Origin: DATKUC01 sp964577375
Lineage (GTDB): Bacteria > Spirochaetota > Spirochaetia > DSM-27196 > DATKUC01
Assembly: GCA_964577375.1 (NCBI GenBank)
Contig: CAZNYW010000013.1
Location: 16,218 to 80,217, forward strand
Direction: 5' to 3'
Length of the DNA: 64,000 nucleotides
Under the pieces are notes generated by a model that ran no database searches, was not told where the DNA came from, and saw only the letters and a program-made list of their open reading frames with translations. This document shows positions 52,932 to 61,424 of the stretch, in pieces. The translations under genes were made by a program, and so were the position numbers. Each line of letters opens with the position of its first letter. Positions within the stretch are counted from its first letter, which is position 1.

Positions 52932-54101
52932 TCAGTTCCGGAGCTCCTCCGAATCGTCCGAACCTATCCGCGCCTCGATCACGCCAGCAAACTGAAGCTC
53001 ACGTGCGGCTGCCTGAACGGCCGGCTGCGGCGCAGCCAGCTGCTGCCGCGTGGCAGCATCATCCGACGACTCTGCCTCGAAGTGAAAGAAGGAGAGAAGC
53101 TCCCGGAGCTGTTCGGCGTGACGCGAAAGCTCTTCCGCGTTCGACGCTATCTCCTCGGCGGCAGAGGCATTCTGCTGCGTAATGCTGCTCAGCTGCTGGA
53201 TCGCAGTGTTCACCTGGTTGGTGCCGCCTGACTGCTCTGCACTCGCGGCCGCAAGGCTCTTTTCCGAAAGGCTGACAATTTCGTCGGCCGCAGCGCGGGA
53301 CCTCTCGGCAAGCTTCCTGACCTCGGCCGCGACCACTGCGAACCCGAGTCCCTGCTCGCCGGCCCGTGCAGCCTCTATCGCGGCGTTCAGCGCAAGGAGG
53401 TTGGTGCGGGACGCGATGTCGGTGATGGCGGTGATTCTTTCGGAGATCTCACGCGAAGCCTGAAGGGCGTTGTCTGCGTTTTCCCTCACTCCGCCGATGC
53501 TGCTGGTCATCTGATCGGCCAAACGCGCGGCCTGGCCCGCGTTTTGCGTGTTCTGCTCGATATTGGCAGCGATCTCTTCCATCGTCGCCGAAACCTCTTC
53601 GATCGAGCCGGCCTGCTCGTTCGCGCCCTGAGACAACTGCGCGGACGCGTCGGTCAGATGCTCGCCGGCGTCGGTCAGCTCGCCCGCCTTTTTCGCGATT
53701 GCGCCAAGCGTCGACCGGAGGACGCGCGTCAGTCGAAAAAGAGAGCTTTCCAGAACCTGGAGCTCGTTCTTCGAGCCGGCGTCTCGAACGTCGATTTCCA
53801 GGCGACCCTCGGACAACTTGCGAAGCTTGTCGATGGCCGACTCCAGGGGTGTTCGGAGAATCTGATTGATCCTGTAGAACACGACAGTTCCGACGCCCAC
53901 GGTGACCGGAACAATCCACAATGCACTCTGAGTCCCCAGACTTCCTTCCAGAAAGGACATGAAACTGACAAAAAGGGTATAGAGCACTACGAAGAATGAA
54001 AATTTGAACATGATCGATTTTCCGAAGATCAGTTTCAAAATCCCATACGAAATCGGAAGACACCCCAGAAGAATAAGTCCTTGCGTGATAACTGCGTTCA
54101 T
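52932..54101 (-). CDS. Methyl-accepting chemotaxis protein, short type with no ligand domain
   Basis: 389 residues. Two or three helices (VITQGLILLGCLPISYGILK, FFVVLYTLFVSFMSFLEGSL, ALWIVPVTVGVGTVVFYRIN) with no periplasmic domain, then a HAMP-like segment (LRTPLESAIDKLRKLSEGRL) and a full signalling hairpin. The CheA/CheW-binding tip is intact: ITDIASRTNLLALNAAIEAA followed by RAGEQGLGFAVVAAEVRKLA. AAGGGAG precedes ATG 54101. The gap to the tip-less receptor gene is 15 bp and to the kinase gene 1 bp. It may sense the membrane state, or take its input from the tip-less partner. Confidence 0.93.
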   Translation of the reverse strand: MNAVITQGLILLGCLPISYGILKLIFGKSIMFKFSFFVVLYTLFVSFMSFLEGSLGTQSALWIVPVTVGVGTVVFYRINQILRTPLESAIDKLRKLSEGRLEIDVRDAGSKNELQVLESSLFRLTRVLRSTLGAIAKKAGELTDAGEHLTDASAQLSQGANEQAGSIEEVSATMEEIAANIEQNTQNAGQAARLADQMTSSIGGVRENADNALQASREISERITAITDIASRTNLLALNAAIEAARAGEQGLGFAVVAAEVRKLAERSRAAADEIVSLSEKSLAAASAEQSGGTNQVNTAIQQLSSITQQNASAAEEIASNAEELSRHAEQLRELLSFFHFEAESSDDAATRQQLAAPQPAVQAAARELQFAGVIEARIGSDDSEELRN

Positions 54102-54116
54102 TTCAATCTCCCTTGT

Positions 54117-55658
54117 TCAGAATTCTTCAAAACCGTCGTCGAGCATCCGATCATCTTCGACTGGCCTGTCGGACGCGTGAAGCGTTATCGCGTGGAACGT
54201 CTTCACCGGCTCGCGGTGACGTTTCTTCGCAGATTCGATCGGTTCCTCTCTGCGCGACACAGACTTTCCTCCGTTCGAGCTTTCGGCACGGTTCTCCGGA
54301 GGCGGCGCGGCCGGCCGTTCTCCGAGCCGGAAGTAGCCTACCTGCTCGGCGAGCGACGTCGCCTGAGCGGCAAGCTCCTCGGCAGTGCTTGCAAGCTGCT
54401 CGGCAGACGCCGCGTTGGACTGGACGGTCTGATCCAGCTGTTCGGCAGCCCGATTCATCTGCTCCGTTCCGGAAGACTGCTCCGCGCTGGCGGCGGCAAT
54501 TTCCTGCACTCGCTCGGCGGCGACGCTCGCCTGCCTGCTTCCGGAGGATACGTTGTCTGCGGCAAGCTGTACCTCACCGACGATCCGCTTGAGGCTTCCG
54601 ACCATCGTCTTCATTTCACGAAAAATGCCGGTCTCCTTCCTGCGCTCTTCGAAGGCTATCGACAGGTCCCCGGCGGCAATGGCGCGGGCGACTTCCGCGA
54701 TGTAGTAGGGCTCGCCGCCGAGCTGCAGGAGCAGACGGCGGGAGAAGACGAAACCCAGGACGAAGGAGGCGATGATTGCCAGAAGCGCGAGGCCGATGGT
54801 GATGAAAAGCTCGGTAATGACCATCGTCCTTGCCGAGCTCACTGACGAATCCGCCGACTGCCTGGCCTCTGTGATCAGTGCTTCCGTATCTGTCTGAATG
54901 GGCCCCATTGCGCTGCGAAGCTGATTCGTGAGCCCGGAAAGCCGGTCGGTCTCGGTGACCAGCGCAAGAAAGCTCTTCCTATAGTTGTCGAGAAGCTGTG
55001 TGCCGTGCTTCGCGGCCGCCTGAGACATACCGCTCGAGACGAGTGTGCGCTGAAGGGCGGCGAGCGTTTGAAGCGCCTCATCGACATACTGCCGGGTGCT
55101 CCGGAGAAGATAGTTTTTTTCGTGCCTTCTCAGCGTAAGATAAAGAACCGCAAGGCGGTTATTGCCAGCGATTCCCGCCTCGAGCGCATGCGCGGCGTTG
55201 CGAAACTCGCCCTGGAGTCCGGAGTCTTCGTCGAGGCCCATCGTGGTCCAGCTGGAAACGATGTCGTTGAAGGTTCCTGAAAACAGCTGAGTCTGGCCCT
55301 GAATGTCGGCGACAGCCTTCAGGAGGTCCGAGCTCTGCGTTCCATCTCCTCCGAGAGACTGAAGCGACTTGATCTCGGATCGCATCGCTGTGAGCGCACC
55401 GGCAACGTATGTTGCGGAGTCGAGCTTCCGCGTGTCGAGAAACTCGAATGCATAGCGTTCCGCATCCGAGGCGAGCGAGTGGATGCTCGATGCGGTAGTC
55501 TGCAGCTTCAACTCGTAGTCCAGGATTCGCCGGTAGGTGCGGTTCATCTTCCACATTGCAGAGGTGAATACTGCCAGGGCGAGTGTGAATGCGAAATTGA
55601 CTGCAGCGAATACGATGGCGAGCTGCATTCCAAGCTTAGTTGGCTTACGTTTTTTCAC
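54117..55658 (-). CDS. Chemoreceptor-like protein lacking the CheA-binding hairpin tip
   Basis: 513 residues from GTG 55658, set by GGAGG 5 bases upstream and by the sigma54 promoter. Parts: helix (QLAIVFAAVNFAFTLALAVF), a 250-residue helical periplasmic domain (SSIHSLASDAERYAFEFLDT, LRRHEKNYLLRSTRQYVDEA), second helix (ITIGLALLAIIASFVLGFVF), HAMP. Then VQLAADNVSSGSRQ joins directly to ASVAAERVQEIAAASAEQSS and the C-terminal coiled coil. The stretch of about 140 residues holding the tip (TNLLALNAAIEAARAGE in relatives) is absent, in frame, near 54530. It cannot contact CheA/CheW in the normal way. First gene of the sigma54 operon. Confidence 0.88.
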   Translation of the reverse strand: MKKRKPTKLGMQLAIVFAAVNFAFTLALAVFTSAMWKMNRTYRRILDYELKLQTTASSIHSLASDAERYAFEFLDTRKLDSATYVAGALTAMRSEIKSLQSLGGDGTQSSDLLKAVADIQGQTQLFSGTFNDIVSSWTTMGLDEDSGLQGEFRNAAHALEAGIAGNNRLAVLYLTLRRHEKNYLLRSTRQYVDEALQTLAALQRTLVSSGMSQAAAKHGTQLLDNYRKSFLALVTETDRLSGLTNQLRSAMGPIQTDTEALITEARQSADSSVSSARTMVITELFITIGLALLAIIASFVLGFVFSRRLLLQLGGEPYYIAEVARAIAAGDLSIAFEERRKETGIFREMKTMVGSLKRIVGEVQLAADNVSSGSRQASVAAERVQEIAAASAEQSSGTEQMNRAAEQLDQTVQSNAASAEQLASTAEELAAQATSLAEQVGYFRLGERPAAPPPENRAESSNGGKSVSRREEPIESAKKRHREPVKTFHAITLHASDRPVEDDRMLDDGFEEF

Positions 55659-55666
55659 TATATCCT

Positions 55667-55740
55667 CCACAATATCTAAAAGCAAGAAGCGTGCCATGCG
55701 GCGAGAATGTGTTAATTCTTTACAGCGAAAGATATTGTGG
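55667..55740. promoter_or_regulatory. 11-bp inverted repeat bracketing the sigma54 promoter
   Basis: CCACAATATCT (55667-55677) and AGATATTGTGG (55730-55740) are perfect reverse complements, 52 bp apart, one on either side of the sigma54 core promoter. The downstream arm covers the predicted transcription start and lies just before the ribosome site. It is a candidate binding pair for a looping regulator. Confidence 0.6.
55681..55696 (-). promoter_or_regulatory. Sigma54 promoter of the chemoreceptor/HD-GYP operon
   Basis: Minus strand TGGCACGCTTCTTGCT matches the sigma54 consensus TGGCACG-N4-TTGCW at every fixed base, with the exact GG-GC spacing. The start site should fall near 55671, leaving a short leader with GGAGG and GTG 55658. 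The NtrC-type activator gene lies just upstream on the same strand. Confidence 0.88.
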
Positions 55741-55769
55741 TAAGTTTGATGCGTCGGGGAGGAACGCTG

Positions 55770-55789
55770 CCTGTGAATATTTTCACAGG
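55770..55789. promoter_or_regulatory. Candidate upstream activator site for the NtrC-type regulator
   Basis: CCTGTGAATATTTTCACAGG: arms CCTGTGAA/TTCACAGG of 8 bp around TATT. Its centre is about 109 bp upstream of the predicted sigma54 start, the normal distance for an enhancer. It lies 14 bp after the stop of the activator gene. As RNA it could be a weak terminator for that gene, but no T run follows. Confidence 0.6.
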
Positions 55790-55803
55790 TAGTGCCGATT
55801 TTC

Positions 55804-57207
55804 TCAGCGCTGCGGGCGGTTGATGCGCTTATTCAGCGCCGTCCGGCTCAGGCCGAGGAGCGCGGCGGCCCTGCCCTGATTCCCGTTGCATCGCCTGAGC
55901 GCTTCCTCGATCAGCAGGCTCTCGGATGCTCTGAGACTGGGAAGAACAGGGAGATTGCGATAGATGTCGACTTCTGCGGCCGGGACAGGTTGGGTCGCCG
56001 GCGTCGAGCGGGGGCCGATCGCGGTCGGAGGTTCGGACGAACGCAGTGCTCCGCGCGAGCGAAGCACCGCGTCGAAGACCATGCCTTCGAGCTCGCGGGT
56101 ATTCCCGGTCAAGGGCAGGGAGGTCAATTGTGCGACAAAATCTGACTCGACGGCAGGCGCAGGTTTTCCGAGCTTGCGAGCCGCCGCCGCGACGAAGTGC
56201 TCGATGAGAAGCGGGATGTCCTCCGGGCGCTCACGCAGCGGCGGAATCCGGATTCGATGAGATACCAGTCGATAGTAGAGATCGGCGCGAAACGTACCTG
56301 CGGCAGTCATCTCCTCCAGATTGCGGTTTGTTGCAAACACGAACCGTGCATCCGTGTATCGAGGCGTGTCGTCCCCAAGCCGGTAATATTCGCGCTCCTG
56401 AAGTAGCCGGAGCAGCTTCATCTGCGACTCCGCACTCGCGTCGCCGATCTCATCGAGAAAGGCGGTGCCCTCGCGGGCACGCAGCAGCATTCCCGCGCGC
56501 TCCTGTGATGCTCCGGTGAAGGCGCCACGCGCGTGGCCGAAGAGCGTATCTGAAAGCATCGAGTCGTCCAGGCCGGCCATGTTGACCGCGACGAAGGCTC
56601 CCGTCCGACCACTCGCGTCGTGAATGCTTCGGGCCAGAAGCTCCTTTCCCACGCCGGTTTCGCCGGTGAGCAGCACAGGAAGATCGGTGGGCGCAACAAT
56701 CTCGGCGTACTGGAAGATCGATTCCATCGCGCGGCTTTGTGCAATCAGACCGGAGAAAGCCGGCGGCCGTTCAAGCGAGGCCGACAGAAGCCGTTCCTTT
56801 AGCGACCGGTTCTCATCCAGCATCGAGAAGTGGTCCAGAGCATTTCGTACGGCAGCCTGCAGACGCGCATTTTCGAAGGGTTTGAGAAGAAAATCGTAGG
56901 CGCCGCGCTTCATGCACTCCACCGCCGTGACGACGTCGTCGTCCCCGGTGATGATGATCACCGGCGTCTCGGGCGACTGCTCGACTATGAGTGCAAGAAG
57001 CTCGATGCCGGAAAGGTGGGGCATCGAAAGGTCGAGAGTTATGGTCGAAAAGCGGCTGCCGGCGAGCAGCTCCGGCACGCGGCGGCTGTCGGTGCAGGTA
57101 ACGACGTTGGTGATGCCGCTCGCGCGCAGCGCCAACCGCAGAAGCTCTACGCTGTCAGGTTCATCGTCCACGACGAGCACCTGTGGTTGTCGGGAGGTCC
57201 GCGCCAC
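55804..57207 (-). CDS. NtrC-family sigma54-dependent response regulator
   Basis: 467 residues from GTG 57207 (AAGGAG 8-9 bases upstream). Receiver: VLVVDDEPDSVELLRLALRA, Asp in ITLDLSMPHLSG, Lys in YDFLLKPFENARLQAAV. AAA+ domain: Walker A LLTGETGVGKELLARSIHDA, sigma54-contacting GAFTGA in FGHARGAFTGASQERAG, Walker B in GTAFLDEIGD, arginine finger region RADLYYRLVSHRIRIPPL. Fis-type HTH: IEEALRRCNGNQGRAAALLG, LSRTALNKRIN. It opens sigma54 promoters by ATP hydrolysis when phosphorylated. Two sigma54 promoters flank the gene. Confidence 0.95.
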   Translation of the reverse strand: MARTSRQPQVLVVDDEPDSVELLRLALRASGITNVVTCTDSRRVPELLAGSRFSTITLDLSMPHLSGIELLALIVEQSPETPVIIITGDDDVVTAVECMKRGAYDFLLKPFENARLQAAVRNALDHFSMLDENRSLKERLLSASLERPPAFSGLIAQSRAMESIFQYAEIVAPTDLPVLLTGETGVGKELLARSIHDASGRTGAFVAVNMAGLDDSMLSDTLFGHARGAFTGASQERAGMLLRAREGTAFLDEIGDASAESQMKLLRLLQEREYYRLGDDTPRYTDARFVFATNRNLEEMTAAGTFRADLYYRLVSHRIRIPPLRERPEDIPLLIEHFVAAAARKLGKPAPAVESDFVAQLTSLPLTGNTRELEGMVFDAVLRSRGALRSSEPPTAIGPRSTPATQPVPAAEVDIYRNLPVLPSLRASESLLIEEALRRCNGNQGRAAALLGLSRTALNKRINRPQR

Positions 57208-57226
57208 CTGCTTCTCCTTCGAAGCG

Positions 57227-57256
57227 ATTATACGGTGTCGCCCGTCCCGCTGGGAA
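57227..57256 (-). promoter_or_regulatory. Possible sigma70 promoter of the NtrC-type gene
   Basis: Minus strand TTCCCA (57256-57251), 18-bp spacer, TATAAT (57232-57227), 19 bp before GTG 57207. The -10 box is perfect, the -35 box poor. It would keep the activator independent of sigma54. Confidence 0.5.
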
Positions 57257-57368
57257 GCGGTACGGATGTGCAATTTGGAACACCCGGCGCCCGCCTGGAA
57301 GGTAACCGGGCAGGGACCGGCGGCCGAAGTTCTTGTTAGAAAGTAAGTTATAGTAATTATGACCAATT

Positions 57369-57384
57369 TGGCACGATTTGTGCT
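57369..57384 (+). promoter_or_regulatory. Sigma54 promoter of the REC-DUF3369-HD-GYP gene
   Basis: TGGCACGATTTGTGCT has the same length and GG-GC spacing as the promoter at 55681-55696, with one mismatch (GTGC for TTGC). Start near 57395, then GGAGG at 57400-57404 and ATG 57414. It lies divergent from the activator gene. CAATTTGG occurs at 57271-57278 and again at 57364-57371, a possible but weak activator half site. Confidence 0.78.
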
Positions 57385-57413
57385 AATGAAGTACCGTACG
57401 GAGGATGAATTAC

Positions 57414-58916
57414 ATGCAGACGAGCGCATGGAAAGTGCTTCTTGTGGACGACAGCCCGGAAATACATGAATTGCTTTCAGCGACACTCGCGGGTCAGGAG
57501 TTCGCGGGGTTGCCCTATCACATAGGACACGCCTATTCCGCCGATGAGGCAAGGAAGATCCTGTCCTCTTCAAAGGACATGGCCGTTGCGATTCTCGACG
57601 CGCACATGGAGACAACCGACTCAGGCTATCAGCTGGCAAGCTGGATACGTCACGTGGAGAAGAATCGTCACATCCGGCTGGTGCTCTATTCGGGGATGCT
57701 CGACGGCAACCTCCGGCAGCGCTGGTTCGAAGAAGGAACGTTCAATTCCTGCCTTCCCAAACAGGAGGCCGGGATCGAGCTTGTCCGCCTCTCGGTTACC
57801 GCGGCCCTCGTTTCCTACCAGGAGCTCGTCAATTTCGACCGTGACCGGCGCAATCAGCAGGAGCTCTTCGATGCGACCGCCAGGCTCATCGGGGTAAGGG
57901 AGGCGGAAGAGATCGTTCCCGAGGTGAGCCGCTTTCTCGAGGAGCTCATGGCGCGCTGCACAGGCGAGGCCTGCCTGCTCCGCGGCGGTCTTCTCGTCCG
58001 GCAGGCGGGAGAGGTCTATTCGATCGTGAAGACAATCGGAACTCTCGAGAGCATACCGGACGCGGCCTCGGGAGAATTTGAAATTCCGGCGGATCTCCAG
58101 CCGCTCGTCGGTCGGTCGGTCGCCACCGGAAGTGCGGCCTCTTACGGCCCGTTTGTCTGCTGGAGCACCCGCCTCCCTTCCGGCGTCTACAATCACGTAA
58201 TTCTTGAGTCCTGCAGCGTCTTCACAGAAAGACAGGTTCAGAGTCTCGGCTACTACTTTTCGAGCCTTGCGGTTCTGCTCAAGAACATCTCGGTCGATGA
58301 ATCGATTGCCGCGACCCAGCGCGACATGATCTTCACCCTCGGTGAGATTCTCGAGTCGCGATCGAAAGAGGCCGGCAGTCACGTTCATCGTGTCGCGGCG
58401 GTCTCGCGGCTGCTCGCTGAAAAGCTGGGACTTGATGAGGATCTGGCACGCGGCCTCTGGATCGCTTCTCCGATGCACGACATCGGCAAGGTCGCCATTC
58501 CGGATTCGATTCTCAACAAACCGGGCAGGCTCACCGACGAGGAGATGGCGGTCATGCGGCAGCACACTGTCATCGGGTACCAGCTGCTCTCCCGTTCCGC
58601 CGTCCCGCTTCTTCCGCTGGCAGCGTCGATTGCACGATCGCATCACGAGTACTGGGACGGTTCGGGCTACCCCGACGGCCTTCGCCGAAGGGAAATACCG
58701 GTCGTCGCCCGGATTACCTGCGTGGCTGATGTATTCGATGCGCTCTGCCACGCCCGGTCCTACAAGCGTGCATGGAGCTATGATGAAGCGTTCGCCTACA
58801 TCGGTGAGAATTCCGGAACGAAGTTCGATCCTGAGATCGTGGCTGGTCTGCTTTCGAGCCGGGACGAGGTGACTTCGATTGTCGAGGACATCGACGGCGT
58901 CCGCGACGGTTTCTGA
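57414..58916 (+). CDS. REC-DUF3369-HD-GYP protein (cyclic-di-GMP phosphodiesterase)
   Basis: 500 residues from ATG 57414 (GGAGG 9 bases upstream; ATG 57405 is too close to it). Degenerate receiver: KVLLVDDSPEIHELLSATLA, then VAILDAHMETTDSGYQLASW. Middle DUF3369 domain (EEIVPEVSRFLEELMARCTG, PSGVYNHVILESCSVFTERQ). HD-GYP: ASPMHDIGKVAIPDSILNKP and SHHEYWDGSGYPDGLRRREI. It would degrade cyclic di-GMP. Driven by its own sigma54 promoter, divergent from the activator. Convergent with the hybrid kinase at 58947 (30 bp). Confidence 0.93.
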   Translation: MQTSAWKVLLVDDSPEIHELLSATLAGQEFAGLPYHIGHAYSADEARKILSSSKDMAVAILDAHMETTDSGYQLASWIRHVEKNRHIRLVLYSGMLDGNLRQRWFEEGTFNSCLPKQEAGIELVRLSVTAALVSYQELVNFDRDRRNQQELFDATARLIGVREAEEIVPEVSRFLEELMARCTGEACLLRGGLLVRQAGEVYSIVKTIGTLESIPDAASGEFEIPADLQPLVGRSVATGSAASYGPFVCWSTRLPSGVYNHVILESCSVFTERQVQSLGYYFSSLAVLLKNISVDESIAATQRDMIFTLGEILESRSKEAGSHVHRVAAVSRLLAEKLGLDEDLARGLWIASPMHDIGKVAIPDSILNKPGRLTDEEMAVMRQHTVIGYQLLSRSAVPLLPLAASIARSHHEYWDGSGYPDGLRRREIPVVARITCVADVFDALCHARSYKRAWSYDEAFAYIGENSGTKFDPEIVAGLLSSRDEVTSIVEDIDGVRDGF

Positions 58917-58946
58917 CCCGGTTCAGGTCATTGCGCGTGCTGTTTG

Positions 58947-61424
58947 TTATTCCACCGGTTTCCTGACAACCGCCAGGCAATCGTGCACCGTATGCAGGAG
59001 CGCATCGGCGGTGAACGGTTTCGAGATGATCGTCACCGTTTCGCGCTGGCCCTCCTGCGTCACCGCGTCCAGCTCGGCCAGGGAACCGGTCATAACGACA
59101 ACGCTCAGCGACGGATCCAGACGGCGAATAGCAGTGAGCAACTTCGGGCCATCGACGGTCGGCATCTTGAGGTCGGTCAGAACCAGCTGAAAGCTCCGCG
59201 GCGGATTATCCGCGACCCGTGTGATTGCCTCGACACCGTTCGACGCGGTCTCGACACTGTAGCCATATGCTTCAAGGGTTTCGCGGCAGATGTGAAGGAT
59301 CGACAATTCATCGTCGACCACCAGTATCCGTTCGCCGTTCCCGCGCGGCAGCCGTTCGCTCTCGTCGGACACGGTTTCATCGATGTGGGAGGTGAGCGCC
59401 GGAAACCTGACGGTGAATCTGGTTCCGTCGCCGTCGGTGCTCGACACATCTATGCTGCCCTCGTAGTTGCGCACAATCGAAGCGACGGTGGTCAGACCGA
59501 GACCGGTGCCCTTGTCCGGACCCTTCGTTGTGAAGAAGGGATCGAAGATCCGTTCCCGGATCGATTCCGGTATGCCTGCCCCGGTGTCGGCGACCGAAAG
59601 CTCCACGTAATTGCCGGCCGGGGTACCGCCCGCTTCGCGTTCAAAGGTCACGTTGCGGGCCGAGACGGTGAGAGTGCCTCCGTTTTCCATCGCATCCCGC
59701 GCGTTCACGCACAGGTTCATGAGTATCTGCTGCAGCTCGGTGGCGTTTCCCATGAACGAGCGCAGGTCCCGCGGCGCGTCGCTTATCACTTCGATATTCT
59801 TGGGAAACGTCTGCGTTATGATCGAAACCACCTCTTTGATGACATAACGAGGCTGAAGCTCGACCGCCTCGTTCGACCTGCCCCGCGCGAAGGTCAGCAC
59901 CTGCTTCACGATGTCGCGTCCGCGCCGGGCGCTTCTGTCTACTATGGAGAGGATGCCGGAACTTTCCTCGCCCGCTGCAGACTGGCGCAGGAGTTGAACT
60001 GCCGTCATAATGGGCGCGAGCACATTGTTGAGATCGTGCGCGATTCCTGCCGCCAGCGCTCCAAGACTCTCGAGGCGCTGCATTCGCCGGACCTGCTCTT
60101 CGAGCGCCTTGCGTTCGGTCACATCACGCGCAATCCCCAGAAAGGTCGCATCGGCGCCTTCGCCGACCGCGCTCGACATCAGAATCTCCGTGACGAGGTA
60201 GCCGCCGTTCCCGGTGCGGACGCGATACTCGTTCGGTGTCCCGCGCTCGCCCGAGAGGATGAGGCTGAAGGCGGACCGCGCCCGCTCCAAATCGTCCGGA
60301 TGGAGCAGCTCGCCGAATCGCCTGCCCAGCCAGTCGGAAACGGGAAAGCCGGTCATCCGTTCGAACACCGGATTGAGCGCCACTATGGAGCCGTCCGCTC
60401 GGATCACGAATGCGCCGTCCTGTATGTTTTCAAAGAGCTCCTGATATCGTGCTTCCGCGTGACGCCGGCTCGCCTCCTCCGCCTTCTGTGCGGTGAGGTC
60501 ACGGACCGCCACCACACTGACCTGTTTCCCGAAGTAGCTCATCGGGCGGCGGCGTACCTCTATCGGAAAGCGGCTGCCGTCCTTGCGCATCCCGATCAGC
60601 TCGGTCGTTATAGTCGGGGTCCTCCGCATCGCCGCGCCGATTTCGTGCGATTCCGGCGCCACAAGGGCGAGCGAATCCATCCCGACGAGCTCCTCGACGG
60701 TATAGCCGAACATCATGGCGAGCTGCTCGTTTGGTTCCACGATAGTTCCATTGTCGATGATGTTGAGACCGTCGAATGCGCCCTGGCTGAACTCGCGCAG
60801 ATGCTCCTCGCTCTGCCTGAGTGATTGTTCCACCCGGCGGCGTTCCTGCAGTTCCTGGTTGGCGCTGGTCAGCGCCGATTCAAGGCTTCGTCGTGACAGC
60901 GTGTGGAAGAGCACGAAAAGCGCACAAAGGAGTGAGAAGATTATCCAGCGCTGCAGAGGGCTGTAAATGGTAGCTGTAGGCAGTTTGCCGAAGATTTCGA
61001 GTATTGTTATGGCAAGTACTGTTGCAATACTGAGTCCCGTAACTAAGAGCGCCGCTCGCCGTCCACTCAATACTCCTGCGCTCAGAACAAGGAAGAGGTA
61101 GGCGCTCAAGCCCGCCGCCTGCGTACCGCCGCCGGTAAGGGCGTCGTAGGTTATCAGACCGAACCAGACCGCAAGCGCGGCGACCGAGGCCGCTCGAACT
61201 GCTCCCCTTCGCAGGAGCAGCAGAATGACGACGCTGAAACCGAGCGCGACGGCCACGTTGGTAAGATACCTCATTTCCATCTGAGGCTGAAACAGTGCCA
61301 AGATTGTTGTGAAGACAATGAAAAGAACGTTCGCAGGGATGAAAAGCCGGTAGACGAGCGTCGCCCGGCGAAGTGACTCCGGATCCAGGTCTGACGGAGG
61401 CCGGAACAGGCGCCATCTTGCCAT
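58947..61424 (-). CDS. Hybrid membrane histidine kinase with two PAS domains and a receiver
   Basis: 825 residues from ATG 61424 (AGGAGGG 4 bases upstream). About six helices (residues 20-200) without a periplasmic domain. PAS 1 (HLREFSQGAFDGLNIIDNGT ... VVAVRDLTAQKAEE), PAS 2 (LFENIQDGAFVIRADGSIVA ... GIARDVTERKALE). Kinase: H-box LGALAAGIAHDLNNVLAPIM, N-box QQILMNLCVNARDAMENGG, G1 VADTGAGIPE, F/G2 FDPFFTTKGPDKGTGLGLTT. C-terminal receiver: ILVVDDELSILHICRETLEA, Asp in LVLTDLKMPTVDG, Lys in ISKPFTADALL. A good candidate to feed the nearby NtrC-type regulator, by proximity only. Confidence 0.93.
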   Translation of the reverse strand: MARWRLFRPPSDLDPESLRRATLVYRLFIPANVLFIVFTTILALFQPQMEMRYLTNVAVALGFSVVILLLLRRGAVRAASVAALAVWFGLITYDALTGGGTQAAGLSAYLFLVLSAGVLSGRRAALLVTGLSIATVLAITILEIFGKLPTATIYSPLQRWIIFSLLCALFVLFHTLSRRSLESALTSANQELQERRRVEQSLRQSEEHLREFSQGAFDGLNIIDNGTIVEPNEQLAMMFGYTVEELVGMDSLALVAPESHEIGAAMRRTPTITTELIGMRKDGSRFPIEVRRRPMSYFGKQVSVVAVRDLTAQKAEEASRRHAEARYQELFENIQDGAFVIRADGSIVALNPVFERMTGFPVSDWLGRRFGELLHPDDLERARSAFSLILSGERGTPNEYRVRTGNGGYLVTEILMSSAVGEGADATFLGIARDVTERKALEEQVRRMQRLESLGALAAGIAHDLNNVLAPIMTAVQLLRQSAAGEESSGILSIVDRSARRGRDIVKQVLTFARGRSNEAVELQPRYVIKEVVSIITQTFPKNIEVISDAPRDLRSFMGNATELQQILMNLCVNARDAMENGGTLTVSARNVTFEREAGGTPAGNYVELSVADTGAGIPESIRERIFDPFFTTKGPDKGTGLGLTTVASIVRNYEGSIDVSSTDGDGTRFTVRFPALTSHIDETVSDESERLPRGNGERILVVDDELSILHICRETLEAYGYSVETASNGVEAITRVADNPPRSFQLVLTDLKMPTVDGPKLLTAIRRLDPSLSVVVMTGSLAELDAVTQEGQRETVTIISKPFTADALLHTVHDCLAVVRKPVE

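Noticed and set aside
58944..60824. 626-codon plus-strand frame antisense to the hybrid kinase
   Set aside because: The minus strand shows all kinase and receiver motifs; this frame has none.
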